Below, in pieces: positions 21,573-28,915 of a DNA stretch of 64,000 bases. This DNA is from Ricordea florida. Taxonomy: Eukaryota; Cnidaria; Anthozoa; Corallimorpharia; Ricordeidae. Position 1 is the stretch's first letter. The number at the start of each line of letters is the position of its first letter. The notes beneath the pieces were generated by a model that was not told the DNA's origin, searched no databases, and worked only from the letters and a program-made list of their open reading frames with translations. The stretch spans positions 32,026,218-32,090,217 of the forward strand of contig OX453275.1 of the NCBI GenBank assembly GCA_949710005.1, given 5' to 3'. Made by a program: the position numbers and the translations under genes.

Positions 21573-21604
21573 ATTTGGTTTTACTTTGCAAAGTAAAACC
21601 AAAT
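21573..21604. promoter_or_regulatory. perfect 32-bp palindrome in left TIR
   Basis: ATTTGGTTTTACTTTG is followed at once by its exact reverse complement. It lies between the tandem repeats and the polymerase-type promoter motif. It could form a cruciform, act as a replication signal or bind a dimeric protein; none of these is shown. Confidence 0.8.
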
Positions 21605-21739
21605 TTTAAAAAAAGACGTGCTGACAGGCGGTGCGAGCGGAGCGAGCGGAGGGCGGATACCTCGGGAAACCGATACGAAAGCGACGAAAAAATTGAAAAA
21701 ATATGGTTTAAAAGAAAGAACAGTGGAATACAATACGAA

Positions 21740-22156
21740 ATGGAACAATTAAAAGACGTTGAATTAAAAGAAATTTTGAGGGAATTACGTATACGGGGGA
21801 GAACTGGTATGCGAAAAGCGGAGAAAATAGCGGCATTGCGCGAAAGGGGCATAAACACACTTGAGGATTTGGAAAATTACAGGCGGAGACTTAATGAAGG
21901 TCCGCTAATGTTGGGAACACCGCCTGGTTCGCCTCCGTTAAGAACGCCGCCGGCCACGCCTCCCAGGTCTCCTCCGCCAAGAAAAAGGAAAAGGAAAATT
22001 GTGCTTAAAAAGACGCAAAATATCGCCACTCCTCCCGGGTCTCCTCTAGTAAGCCTAATACCTGGGCCGCCGCCCAAACCAAGAAAAAGGAAACTTATTC
22101 AAAAAACAATGGACGAATATGTGTCTTTCAAAAAACGTTCTGCGAGGAAAAAGTGA
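21740..22156 (+). CDS. SAP-like / proline-rich basic protein, duplicate of the polymerase N-terminus
   Basis: The first 79 residues (from ATGGAACAATTAAAAG) are identical to the start of the element's DNA polymerase because they lie in the terminal repeat. They form a short helical SAP-like module (ELKEILRELRIRGRTGM) followed by TPPGSPP proline repeats. Past 21976 the sequence is unique: basic and proline-rich (PRKRKRKI, PPKPRKRK) to a stop at 22156, 138 residues in all. The frame is also open upstream to 21365, but that part is tandem-repeat sequence whose unit is a multiple of three. The motif GGTTTAAAAG lies 25 nt before the start. It could be a small DNA-binding protein, or a by-product of terminal-repeat expansion. 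Confidence 0.6.
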   Translation: MEQLKDVELKEILRELRIRGRTGMRKAEKIAALRERGINTLEDLENYRRRLNEGPLMLGTPPGSPPLRTPPATPPRSPPPRKRKRKIVLKKTQNIATPPGSPLVSLIPGPPPKPRKRKLIQKTMDEYVSFKKRSARKK

Positions 22157-22190
22157 TTTAAAAGAAGTAATAATGGTATATAATATGAAA

Positions 22191-22664
22191 ATGGAACAAT
22201 TAAATGATTTGTATTTTGTTGAAGTAAGAAAAATCGCGGGGGAGTTAAAAATTAAGGAAAGAACAAAAATGAGTAAAAAAGATCTTATTAATGAGATTAA
22301 AAAATTTGAAGAGGAGGAGATTGTTAGTTTAATTGAAAAAGTTACTTCTAATAGCATTTACATTTGCGAACATGGTAGAATAAAGTACATTTGTAAAAAT
22401 TGCGAAGGAACACAAATTTGCGCCCACAGGAAATTAAAGTACATTTGTAAAAAGTGTAACGGATCGCAAATATGCGTACATGATACAGTTAAGTTTCGTT
22501 GCAAAGAATGCGGGGGATCCCAAATTTGCGAACACAGAAAACAAAAACAACATTGTAAAGAATGCGGGGGATCACAAATTTGTGAACATGGTAAGCAAAA
22601 AGCTTCTTGTAAGGAATGTAGAATGAAATTAATAAATGATTTAAAAATAAAAAGCGAAGAATGA
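22191..22664 (+). CDS. Cys/His-repeat protein with SAP-like N-terminus
   Basis: The start was chosen by comparison with the preceding gene: ATGGAACAATTAAA occurs in both, 25-26 nt after a (G)RTTTAAAAG motif. In-frame ATGs at 22173 and 22185 are alternatives. Residues 1-45 form the same SAP-like module as in the polymerase and the preceding gene. From about residue 55 come five or six repeats of the form ICEHG..KY.CK.C.GSQ, a C-x-H ... C-x2-C metal-binding pattern also common in giant-virus and oomycete proteins. It is about 157 residues long. Probably nucleic-acid or protein binding; exact function unknown. A hairpin lies 18 nt after the stop codon. Confidence 0.7.
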   Translation: MEQLNDLYFVEVRKIAGELKIKERTKMSKKDLINEIKKFEEEEIVSLIEKVTSNSIYICEHGRIKYICKNCEGTQICAHRKLKYICKKCNGSQICVHDTVKFRCKECGGSQICEHRKQKQHCKECGGSQICEHGKQKASCKECRMKLINDLKIKSEE

Positions 22665-22681
22665 AAGACATTGAGTAATTG

Positions 22682-22714
22682 TGTTACATAACTTAGAGTA
22701 ATAGTTATGCAACA
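22682..22714. terminator. hairpin between convergent genes
   Basis: TGTTACATAAC and GTTATGCAACA form an 11-bp stem with one mismatch and an 11-nt loop. It lies 18 nt after the Cys/His-repeat gene stop and 17 nt from the stop of the opposing gene. A second hairpin with the same TGTT.YATAAC core lies at 27774-27806. Confidence 0.6.
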
Positions 22715-22731
22715 AAAAAACCACAATTAAT

Positions 22732-23367
22732 TTATCTGAATCTTAAACTAAAAGTTATGGGGGAACCCTTGAGATCAAGCTTTTCCCATTCATTGTCAAA
22801 AATGGTTAAATCAAAGTGACTTATGACACTATCGTATTTTCGAACTGGAATTGTTGGGTAATCTTTTGAGGGTATGTTCGCGAGTAGGTGCGATGGGGAG
22901 AGTTTCACAAGTTTACCATTTTTGGTTTTGTTTGAATACGAAGACTTATTATCAACAATACTACACATGAGTCTCAGCGGTTCCTTAATCTGGTTATTTA
23001 TGGGGTATAATTCACTTGGATTTATGACTTCGGGCACTCCTAAACCAATCGACAATCCTCTCGTAAGTTTAATTTTAAAGTTCTTATTTGAATAAAGATA
23101 GTCAACAGTATCAGTCTCAATTATTGTTATCTTTTCACCATCAGAATCATTAAGAAAGATCGATTGAATGTTACGAAGAGAGTATGTGCCGGGTTGTATT
23201 ATTATTAGAGGCTGATTCTTATCATTAAACAATGTCTGTTGGTCCTTGAAATTAACCAACCTTTTGGTTTTAATATTACAATCCAGGAGTTGTATCTCTC
23301 GAAGATTTTTCAGCGGGGGTTCCAAATAAATCCTAGTTTCTGAATCAAGCATTGTAATACTTAACAT
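22732..23367 (-). CDS. probable minor capsid (penton-type) protein
   Basis: 211 residues, start ATG at 23367, preceded by TCTAAAGAC about 20 nt upstream. The composition is beta-rich with no signal peptide or membrane segment. The N-terminus (SETRIYLEPPL..LREIQLLDCNI) and C-terminal pattern (ISHFDLTIFDNEW..LDLKGSPITFSLRF) match what I expect of single-jelly-roll penton proteins of Polintons and adintoviruses, where the last strand pair reads as a hydrophobic, D-G rich, hydrophobic pattern. By that reading it would form capsid vertices with the major capsid protein at 30094-31329. The assignment rests on pattern, not a search. Confidence 0.55.
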   Translation of the reverse strand: MLSITMLDSETRIYLEPPLKNLREIQLLDCNIKTKRLVNFKDQQTLFNDKNQPLIIIQPGTYSLRNIQSIFLNDSDGEKITIIETDTVDYLYSNKNFKIKLTRGLSIGLGVPEVINPSELYPINNQIKEPLRLMCSIVDNKSSYSNKTKNGKLVKLSPSHLLANIPSKDYPTIPVRKYDSVISHFDLTIFDNEWEKLDLKGSPITFSLRFR

Positions 23368-23387
23368 TTTCAGTGTAGCGGGGAAGT

Positions 23388-23396
23388 CTTTAGACT
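23388..23396 (-). promoter_or_regulatory. TCTAAAG-type motif upstream of the penton-like gene
   Basis: On the minus strand AGTCTAAAG ends 20 nt before the start codon at 23367. Confidence 0.6.
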
Positions 23397-23462
23397 GATT
23401 TGTTTTGTTTACATTATTTTCATCTTTTAATCAGCTAAGCCGTAATTTTTGTAATCAAAACA

Positions 23463-25094
23463 TTAACGAAATAGGAACCAAGCTAATGCCCCGCCAAAAA
23501 CCATAAATACTATAAGATTATCTTGGTGTTGGGTTGAGCCAATATCATCGGATCGGCCGGTGGCCTCTCGGGCTTTGTCCGAGTCGGGTCCATCTTCCGA
23601 TTTCATCTTTTCAGTTTTACCTTTCGAGAGAATATGCGGCAGCTTTAGCTTTGATGATCCCAAGTTATGGCTTATTCCAACATTTTTTGTTTCAATGTTT
23701 AATGAATTATTTACTCCAAATTTCATGTCTTCAGTGGCTTTCATGAGTTTGTTATTATACCCAATCACGCTTTCTGTATTTATGATCATGTTACTTGGCA
23801 TCAACCAAACACCAGGGGCAATAGCCAAATCAAGACGTAATTTCGATTCTTGTACAGATAATTGGTACCTTTGGATGGAACTAGAAATGTCATTCTCAAT
23901 AACGCTACTATCAAATAAGGATTTGAATTCTTGTTGTGTCTCAATTGCGCCACCACCAGTACCAATAATTGAATTTCTAGTATTAACTTGCGCGCCCAAA
24001 ATGCAATAAACAAAAGCCTCAACTGATCTATTTATTCTTCCTAATCCAGCTTTTGTTAATCCATATCCAGAGTCTGCTATAAACCAAGCATATTGAAAAT
24101 CAACAAAATGATCATTTCGTAACATAGATATTAAATCACCTTTATTTTTTCTACCCCCATCATCATAAAATTTATTTAAACTGCTTGGCCAAATATTAGC
24201 TTCTGTATCATAACCCCTTATAATTCTGACATTTTGATATCCCCCTCCAGTTTTTTGAGAGGCAGCGCTTCCAGGAATGCTTCCTGGAGATGCATATCCT
24301 CCCCCATAATCAATGAAAATATCACCAACACCTTGATTTGCACCGCCCTTAAATCTAAAATCAGCCAAAGGTTTATTCCACCCTTTAAAATCTTGATTAT
24401 TACTTAAACCAAATTCTGCGCACAATCTATTATAAACATTTTTATCGTATGGATTATTTTTTGAAGAAAAAGTTTGTTCTCCAGGCAATGGTACATTTAA
24501 TTCTTTTAATATTCTTCTTATTGTAAAGTAAATGTGAAATATAAAAAAATTTTTAATAACTTTTGGATAATTAAAAATATCACTTAAACTTATACCGCAT
24601 CCAGAAGTTGCGCACCAAACCGCCATGTTTAATTGCTGCGGCCATTGATTAATATTTGGTTTATTCAACCAAGCTCTAGCTTCTTTACCACTAGTAAGTC
24701 CTACAGTTTGATTTTTAAATACATTTTTCATTGACGCAGTGAAATGATCTTTTTCTGAAACATATATATCTAAATTAATTAACATTTTTGTTAAATTAAG
24801 AGCAAATGTATTGAATTTAATACCAGGTATTGGATATGTTTGTTTTGTAAATGTTAAACTTTTTGGAAATGAACTTACCTTAACTTTATTTTCTAATCCT
24901 AAATCTTTCAATAATAATGTTTTCAAATCATTAGAAAGATTTTCAGTCCATGTTTTTCCAGAAGGATCATCATCAGACATAATTGTTGTTCCATTAACTT
25001 TCCATTTAATATATCCTCCAAATGAATCATTAATGAATGTAAATTTATTTAGGTTCGCGTTTGGGTAACGATTTTTGAAATCATCCAATAACAT
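23463..25094 (-). CDS. large conserved element protein with C-terminal membrane anchor
   Basis: 543 residues from ATG at 25094, 27 nt or more after a GGTCTAAAG motif. The middle is rich in Gly, Asn and aromatic residues (GGGYASPGSIPG, YAWFIADSGYGL). The C-terminus is a charged linker followed by one membrane segment (LIVFMVFGGALAWFLF) ending at the stop. A single tail anchor and position among capsid genes suggest a virion or virion-membrane protein. I do not recognise a fold and saw no catalytic motif. The gene downstream (penton-like) and the one upstream (199 aa) lie on the same strand, each with its own upstream motif. Confidence 0.7.
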   Translation of the reverse strand: MLLDDFKNRYPNANLNKFTFINDSFGGYIKWKVNGTTIMSDDDPSGKTWTENLSNDLKTLLLKDLGLENKVKVSSFPKSLTFTKQTYPIPGIKFNTFALNLTKMLINLDIYVSEKDHFTASMKNVFKNQTVGLTSGKEARAWLNKPNINQWPQQLNMAVWCATSGCGISLSDIFNYPKVIKNFFIFHIYFTIRRILKELNVPLPGEQTFSSKNNPYDKNVYNRLCAEFGLSNNQDFKGWNKPLADFRFKGGANQGVGDIFIDYGGGYASPGSIPGSAASQKTGGGYQNVRIIRGYDTEANIWPSSLNKFYDDGGRKNKGDLISMLRNDHFVDFQYAWFIADSGYGLTKAGLGRINRSVEAFVYCILGAQVNTRNSIIGTGGGAIETQQEFKSLFDSSVIENDISSSIQRYQLSVQESKLRLDLAIAPGVWLMPSNMIINTESVIGYNNKLMKATEDMKFGVNNSLNIETKNVGISHNLGSSKLKLPHILSKGKTEKMKSEDGPDSDKAREATGRSDDIGSTQHQDNLIVFMVFGGALAWFLFR

Positions 25095-25123
25095 CTTATT
25101 CTTTGTGTTACAAATAATGTGAT

Positions 25124-25132
25124 CTTTAGACC
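25124..25132 (-). promoter_or_regulatory. GGTCTAAAG motif upstream of the 543-aa gene
   Basis: GGTCTAAAG on the minus strand, 29 nt before the start codon at 25094. Confidence 0.65.
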
Positions 25133-25222
25133 TTTTTAAGAATAAGATGTAAATTCAATTAAACTCTCCTCTAATGCCTGCAAAACAATTAAAACCAACA
25201 TCAGTTCTCTCATATGAAATTT

Positions 25223-25822
25223 TTAATGTCCTTTCCCTCCTGTAAGTTCTTTTAATAGATCTTCGCGAACTTCCCTCCTTATCATACTCATGTCCAAGTT
25301 TTTTTCTGTATCTTTTCTAAATTTTTGACGTATTTCTTGTTTTAGTTTTTGAAACTTTTCCAACTCTGATAAAATTATAGAAAATTCTTGGTCGGATATA
25401 ACATTATCTTTCAGAGCTTTTGAAACTAAATCGTTAATTGTGTTTAATTTTGATTTTGCAATTGCGACGGTTTGTTCGTGTTTACTAACTTTATTTGAAA
25501 GTTTTTTAGAAGCAAAACCGAAACCAACCGACAACCCACCAAAAAAACCGCCTACAACACCTAAAGGAATGCCAATAATAGCACCAAAACCCGCGAGAGA
25601 GGTTCCAAGCCCGCCTGCAGATAGGATAATTGAAATCAAACCACCAGAAACACTGATTTTTGTAAAAATCCCCCTCGCTCGATTGTATTTTTTCCTTACT
25701 TCTTCGTAATGTTTAATTTCTTTCTCAAGATTTTGTAATACTTCGCTTGATTTTTGCAGTCTGAAATTAACCGGATCAACATTATTAGGTAATTGAGGAT
25801 AAATTTTATTGTAATCATCCAT
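25223..25822 (-). CDS. 199-aa glycine-rich membrane protein
   Basis: From ATG at 25822: an N-terminal coiled-coil-like stretch (residues about 25-50), then a long Gly-rich hydrophobic region (about 55-105: GGLISIILSAGGLGTSLAG, GIPLGVVGGFFGGLSVGFG). A charged helical C-terminus (EKFQKLKQEIRQKFRKD) follows. The hydrophobic centre could span a membrane twice or insert into membranes. Such proteins are found near capsid genes in related elements and may act in entry or assembly, but this is inference. GATCTAAAG lies 28 nt upstream. Confidence 0.7.
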   Translation of the reverse strand: MDDYNKIYPQLPNNVDPVNFRLQKSSEVLQNLEKEIKHYEEVRKKYNRARGIFTKISVSGGLISIILSAGGLGTSLAGFGAIIGIPLGVVGGFFGGLSVGFGFASKKLSNKVSKHEQTVAIAKSKLNTINDLVSKALKDNVISDQEFSIILSELEKFQKLKQEIRQKFRKDTEKNLDMSMIRREVREDLLKELTGGKGH

Positions 25823-25849
25823 ATTGTATTTTACTGATCAGTGTGATAT

Positions 25850-25858
25850 CTTTAGATC
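25850..25858 (-). promoter_or_regulatory. GATCTAAAG motif upstream of the 199-aa gene
   Basis: GATCTAAAG on the minus strand, 27 nt before the start codon at 25822; it ends only a few bases past the stop region of the next gene (25858). Confidence 0.65.
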
Positions 25859-26865
25859 TACTTTCTCTTCTTTTTTATACTTTCCACAAAATACAGAACC
25901 ACGGCCATTATCAACAACCATGCATTTTCACCCAAAAACCCAATAACCTGGCCAGCTGTTTTGAATAGAAAGCTTACTATTGCGCCAACCATTCCTGGCA
26001 ATATTTCACCGAGTTTCTTACCAAGAGCTTTCAACCCATTACCAACACCTTTTCCTAATTTGGATAGACCTTTTGAAAGATTAGAAACTATAGCTCCAAT
26101 AACCAAACCTGCAGCACTCAAAACTGCAAAGGCTGTAAAACCATACTTTTTGAATATGTGCTTCACACGATCACGTAATGACATATTTTGAATTACCTCT
26201 TCTTGCTCGCGCTCTATGTTATCTATCTCATTATCATACTCAACAACTTTTCTCTCTCTAGTTTCAATTTCATTAAGTTCTTCTGGGGTATTCCGCGGTT
26301 TATTTTTTAATTCTTCTATCCTATCATTCTCCCTTTTTTTTAATTCTTCTATCTTTTCTTTCTCACGTTCATTAACTTCAGCAATTTCTCCCACTGTAGG
26401 ACCTAAAGCATCTTTAATTGTTTTTGGTAATTTTTTGTTTACATCGCCATAAGAATCTGAAAAATAATACCATTTTACTTTTTTTGGATCTTTTCTAGAG
26501 ATTGCAACTTCAATTTTACCCCATTCATTGAATTTGAAAAGAAAATTAGGTTTGGCCCTTGGGCACATTTTTAAAATATTAACCCAAGCCTCATCTTTGT
26601 TTCTTTCGATCTCCCCCATTTCCATCTCTTCACTTGGTAATTGTGTATATCCTGATTTGGTTTTAGGTCTAGCCCCCTCCTTCTCATATACCCTACCACC
26701 AAACGATGTTTCTGCCTCCGCATCATCAGGGTTAATTAGTCTAGTGGTGGATGATATTACATCCGTTTCCATATGATTTCTATAATCATCATCGTCGTCA
26801 TCATCATTATCATCATCATTATCATTATCTCTTGATAAATCTTCCAATGGTATTTCTTCTTCCAT
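25858..26865 (-). CDS. 335-aa acidic/coiled-coil/membrane-active protein
   Basis: Starts at ATG 26865. Residues about 10-30 are almost pure Asp/Asn (a D-rich run encoded by ATGATG-like DNA). The middle (about 160-235) is a highly charged Glu/Lys coiled coil. The C-terminal 100 residues are hydrophobic and amphipathic: one membrane segment (FTAFAVLSAAGLVIGAIV), a Gly/Lys-rich amphipathic helix region (LGKGVGNGLKALGKKLG), two more hydrophobic stretches and a basic tail. The amphipathic part recalls membrane-lytic capsid proteins, but I have no direct homology evidence. GGTCTAAAG is 26 nt upstream. Confidence 0.7.
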   Translation of the reverse strand: MEEEIPLEDLSRDNDNDDDNDDDDDDDYRNHMETDVISSTTRLINPDDAEAETSFGGRVYEKEGARPKTKSGYTQLPSEEMEMGEIERNKDEAWVNILKMCPRAKPNFLFKFNEWGKIEVAISRKDPKKVKWYYFSDSYGDVNKKLPKTIKDALGPTVGEIAEVNEREKEKIEELKKRENDRIEELKNKPRNTPEELNEIETRERKVVEYDNEIDNIEREQEEVIQNMSLRDRVKHIFKKYGFTAFAVLSAAGLVIGAIVSNLSKGLSKLGKGVGNGLKALGKKLGEILPGMVGAIVSFLFKTAGQVIGFLGENAWLLIMAVVLYFVESIKKKRK

Positions 26866-26890
26866 GATTTTTTACTCATCAGAAAGAAAA

Positions 26891-26899
26891 CTTTAGACC
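26891..26899 (-). promoter_or_regulatory. GGTCTAAAG motif upstream of the 335-aa gene
   Basis: GGTCTAAAG on the minus strand, 25 nt before the start codon at 26865, preceded by an AT-rich TTTTAAAA. Confidence 0.65.
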
Positions 26900-26944
26900 T
26901 TTTAAAATTGAAATGTGATTTAAAGATAAGAAAGTAAAATAAAA

Positions 26945-27757
26945 ATGACCAACGAAAATACCCAATTAATAGATGTTAATAGTTATATTCCTAAAGTAAG
27001 TATGATCTTTTCTAAACCAATTGTTGGTGAAATTCCTGGAAGTAAACCAAAGGTTGAATTTAAAAGAATTAAAATTTTTACAAAAAATGATGATGGAACA
27101 GAAGGAGAACTTGTTATTCCAACCGGTAATTTATATTCTTTTGGTGTTTCTACAAACACAAATCAACAAACAGGCGCAATTTCCGGGTATGTGTTTCCAT
27201 TATGTTTATGGAGTGGAAGCAGCCCAACACCCGAAGAAGAAAAATGGATTGATTTATTCAATGAAATAGTTGACAATTGCATTGATCATTTGCTTATTAA
27301 TAGAGCAAAAATTGGTAAATTTGAGTTGGAAAGAAATGAGCTTGAAAAAGAAAAAGGGGGTTTAAATCCTCTCTATTGGAAGTTGGAAAAAGATTCAATT
27401 GATAGAGTTCCAGATAGAGGGCCAACTTTGTACGCAAAATTAATTTGGGACAAAAAACAAGATCAAATTTTGACCAGATTTTATAACTCCGAAAATGATA
27501 AGTTAATTGATCCATTAAAATTATTAAATAAAGGTTGCCGAGTTGAAGAAGGTGTAATAAAAATTGAATCAATATTTATTGGTTCTTGTATCGCGCTTCA
27601 AGTAAAACTTTATGAAGCAGTTATAGAACCAAACAAAGAAATGAAAAGATTAACTAAACTTAGAAGCTTAACTATTTCAGATAGTAAATCTGCGGCTGAA
27701 GAAATGGAAAAATCTGAATATGAAGATGAAGATTCTGATGTTGGGAGTCTCATGTAA
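26945..27757 (+). CDS. DUF2738-like, probable single-stranded DNA-binding protein
   Basis: 270 residues from ATG at 26945. The second half has the pattern I associate with the DUF2738 family of large DNA viruses and Polinton-like viruses: NPLYWKLEKD, GPTLYAKLIW, TRFYNSEN...IDPLKLLNKGC and IESIFIGSCIALQVKLYEA, followed by an acidic C-terminal tail (SEYEDEDSD). That family is thought to bind single-stranded DNA in replication; an acidic tail is usual for such proteins. It is transcribed away from the 335-aa gene, with GATTTAAAGATA about 17-26 nt upstream. A hairpin follows 17 nt after the stop. Confidence 0.65.
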   Translation: MTNENTQLIDVNSYIPKVSMIFSKPIVGEIPGSKPKVEFKRIKIFTKNDDGTEGELVIPTGNLYSFGVSTNTNQQTGAISGYVFPLCLWSGSSPTPEEEKWIDLFNEIVDNCIDHLLINRAKIGKFELERNELEKEKGGLNPLYWKLEKDSIDRVPDRGPTLYAKLIWDKKQDQILTRFYNSENDKLIDPLKLLNKGCRVEEGVIKIESIFIGSCIALQVKLYEAVIEPNKEMKRLTKLRSLTISDSKSAAEEMEKSEYEDEDSDVGSLM

Positions 27758-27773
27758 AAAATAAATATACTTA

Positions 27774-27806
27774 TGTTATATAACCAAAATTACTGGTTAC
27801 ATAACA
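27774..27806. terminator. hairpin between convergent genes
   Basis: TGTTATATAACCA and TGGTTACATAACA form a 13-bp stem with one mismatch and a 7-nt loop, between the stop of the DUF2738-like gene (27757) and the stop of the 130-aa gene (27813). It shares the TGTT.YATAAC core with the hairpin at 22682-22714. Confidence 0.65.
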
Positions 27807-27812
27807 AATAAT

Positions 27813-28205
27813 TTAAAATATTTTACTGGCCGCATAACCTAAACCTAACATTCCAACTCCAACATATACCATTTCTCCTGTTTTTTGTTCATCGCTTGGT
27901 TTGTAATAATCAGTGAATTTTGGCTCATTCATTTGCTCATACAATTCAAAAGCTTGATTTGTAGTTGAAATATTTTTTGATGCTTGATATTTTTCATCTT
28001 TTTTCTTCATTTTCCAATCAAGCATTTTTTGTCTTTTTTCCTGATATTCTGCGTAATCTCTTTGATATTTTTCTAATGCTTTATCGTGTCTTATTTTTTC
28101 TGTATCCACTTTATTCCCTAAAAGATATTTCGCAAGAATATTTCCACCAGTAAATGCTGTTGCATTCAATATAGCTCCGCCAATCATCATCGCTATTGAT
28201 GCCAT
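27813..28205 (-). CDS. 130-aa conserved element protein with hydrophobic ends
   Basis: From ATG at 28205. Residues 1-28 are hydrophobic (MASIAMMIGGAILNATAF...). A charged helical middle (about 35-80, KYQRDYAEYQEKRQKMLDW) follows, then an NISTTNQAFELY block and a hydrophobic C-terminus (VGVGMLGLGYAASKIF). A decayed copy lies at 364-707/2944-2974. It starts 6 bp after the stop of the 72-aa gene, so both are probably read from one transcript. Function unknown; probably membrane- or virion-associated. Confidence 0.75.
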   Translation of the reverse strand: MASIAMMIGGAILNATAFTGGNILAKYLLGNKVDTEKIRHDKALEKYQRDYAEYQEKRQKMLDWKMKKKDEKYQASKNISTTNQAFELYEQMNEPKFTDYYKPSDEQKTGEMVYVGVGMLGLGYAASKIF

Positions 28206-28211
28206 GTTTGT

Positions 28212-28430
28212 TTATTTTGGTAAAATCTTTTGTTCCTCTAAATATGTTTTTAGATACATACTTCCGGATAATACAGCAACCCATTTTGCATAATTTGTAA
28301 TACTTGAAGATGGGTCGTTTAAAAATGATTCTTTCATCATCTTTTTGGCCACATACCCAACTCCCGACGCCAATCCAATAAGAACCGCAGAATCAGTAAC
28401 AGTTTTCACAAGTTTGTTTTCAGTTGACAT
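28212..28430 (-). CDS. 72-aa conserved small membrane protein
   Basis: Starts at ATG 28430 and has one hydrophobic segment at residues about 14-30 (SAVLIGLASGVGYVAKK), followed by MKESFLNDPSSS. The older copy at 3005-3208 keeps the same core, which supports a real gene. The motif CATCTAAAG lies 26 nt upstream. It probably shares a transcript with the 130-aa gene. Function unknown. Confidence 0.75.
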   Translation of the reverse strand: MSTENKLVKTVTDSAVLIGLASGVGYVAKKMMKESFLNDPSSSITNYAKWVAVLSGSMYLKTYLEEQKILPK

Positions 28431-28456
28431 GATTTTTTACTAAATCCGTAAGAAAC

Positions 28457-28465
28457 CTTTAGATG
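28457..28465 (-). promoter_or_regulatory. CATCTAAAG motif upstream of the 72-aa gene
   Basis: CATCTAAAG on the minus strand, 26 nt before the start codon at 28430. Confidence 0.6.
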
Positions 28466-28476
28466 TCTTTTAGGGT

Positions 28477-28878
28477 TTACATCATTCCAATTTTTGGGCG
28501 ATCTAGGGGTTGTGGTTGTGGATTATGAATCTTTATGGGCGGGGCTTGAAAAGGTTGTTCAACCCTAGCTTTTTCCCGATATCTCATAAAAAGATCAAAT
28601 GCCGTAAACCCCAATCCAACAATGGATAAAACAGTAGTAAAAGATAACTCTGGAAGCCACGATTTATATTCATTATTTGCCTTTTCTTGATTATCTTCAA
28701 TTTTCATTTGCTCCTCCCGCTTCATCTCCCTATCTAATGCTTCTTTTGCTTTTTTATTATATTCTGCTAATTTCTTTCCGGCCGCTACCTTTTTAGGGTC
28801 TTTCTCTTTCTTTTTAGTATCTTTATTTTCGGGTGCAGGATCAGCCGTAATTTGCTCTACTTCAGATTGTTCAGACAT
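28477..28878 (-). CDS. 133-aa charged protein with one membrane segment
   Basis: Starts at ATG 28878. Residues about 15-70 are Lys/Glu/Asp-rich and helical (KKKEKDPKKVAAGKK, LDREMKREEQMK). One membrane segment follows at about 78-98 (TTVLSIVGLGFTAFDLFM), then a Pro-rich tail (QAPPIKIHNPQPQPL). The decayed copy at 3253-3654 keeps the order of its parts. TGATCTAAAAA lies about 24 nt upstream. Function unknown. Confidence 0.72.
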   Translation of the reverse strand: MSEQSEVEQITADPAPENKDTKKKEKDPKKVAAGKKLAEYNKKAKEALDREMKREEQMKIEDNQEKANNEYKSWLPELSFTTVLSIVGLGFTAFDLFMRYREKARVEQPFQAPPIKIHNPQPQPLDRPKIGMM

Positions 28879-28902
28879 TGTTATTTGGATGCTGCAAATA
28901 AG

Positions 28903-28912
28903 TTTTTAGATC
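28903..28912 (-). promoter_or_regulatory. GATCTAAAAA motif upstream of the 133-aa gene
   Basis: A variant of the TCTAAAG motif on the minus strand, 24 nt before the start codon at 28878, inside the 37-bp gap to the next gene. Confidence 0.5.
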
Positions 28913-28915
28913 AGT

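Larger units (their letters stand above)
21123..21976 (+). repeat. left terminal inverted repeat of the Polinton
   Basis: In order from the end: 16 bp of unique terminus; four 64-bp units starting at 21139, 21203, 21267 and 21331; about eight units of 21-22 bp (about 21413-21565); a perfect 32-bp palindrome (21573-21604); then a promoter-like motif and the first 237 bases of a coding region shared with the polymerase gene. Identity with the right end stops after 21976. Confidence 0.93.

Noticed and set aside
21307-21858. Long frames on the opposite strand of both terminal repeats, with repeated FLRLSDT-type residues
   Set aside because: Repeat-driven shadows of the TIR sequence on the non-coding strand; the mirror copy is at 36356-36907. 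No start context or protein-like composition.
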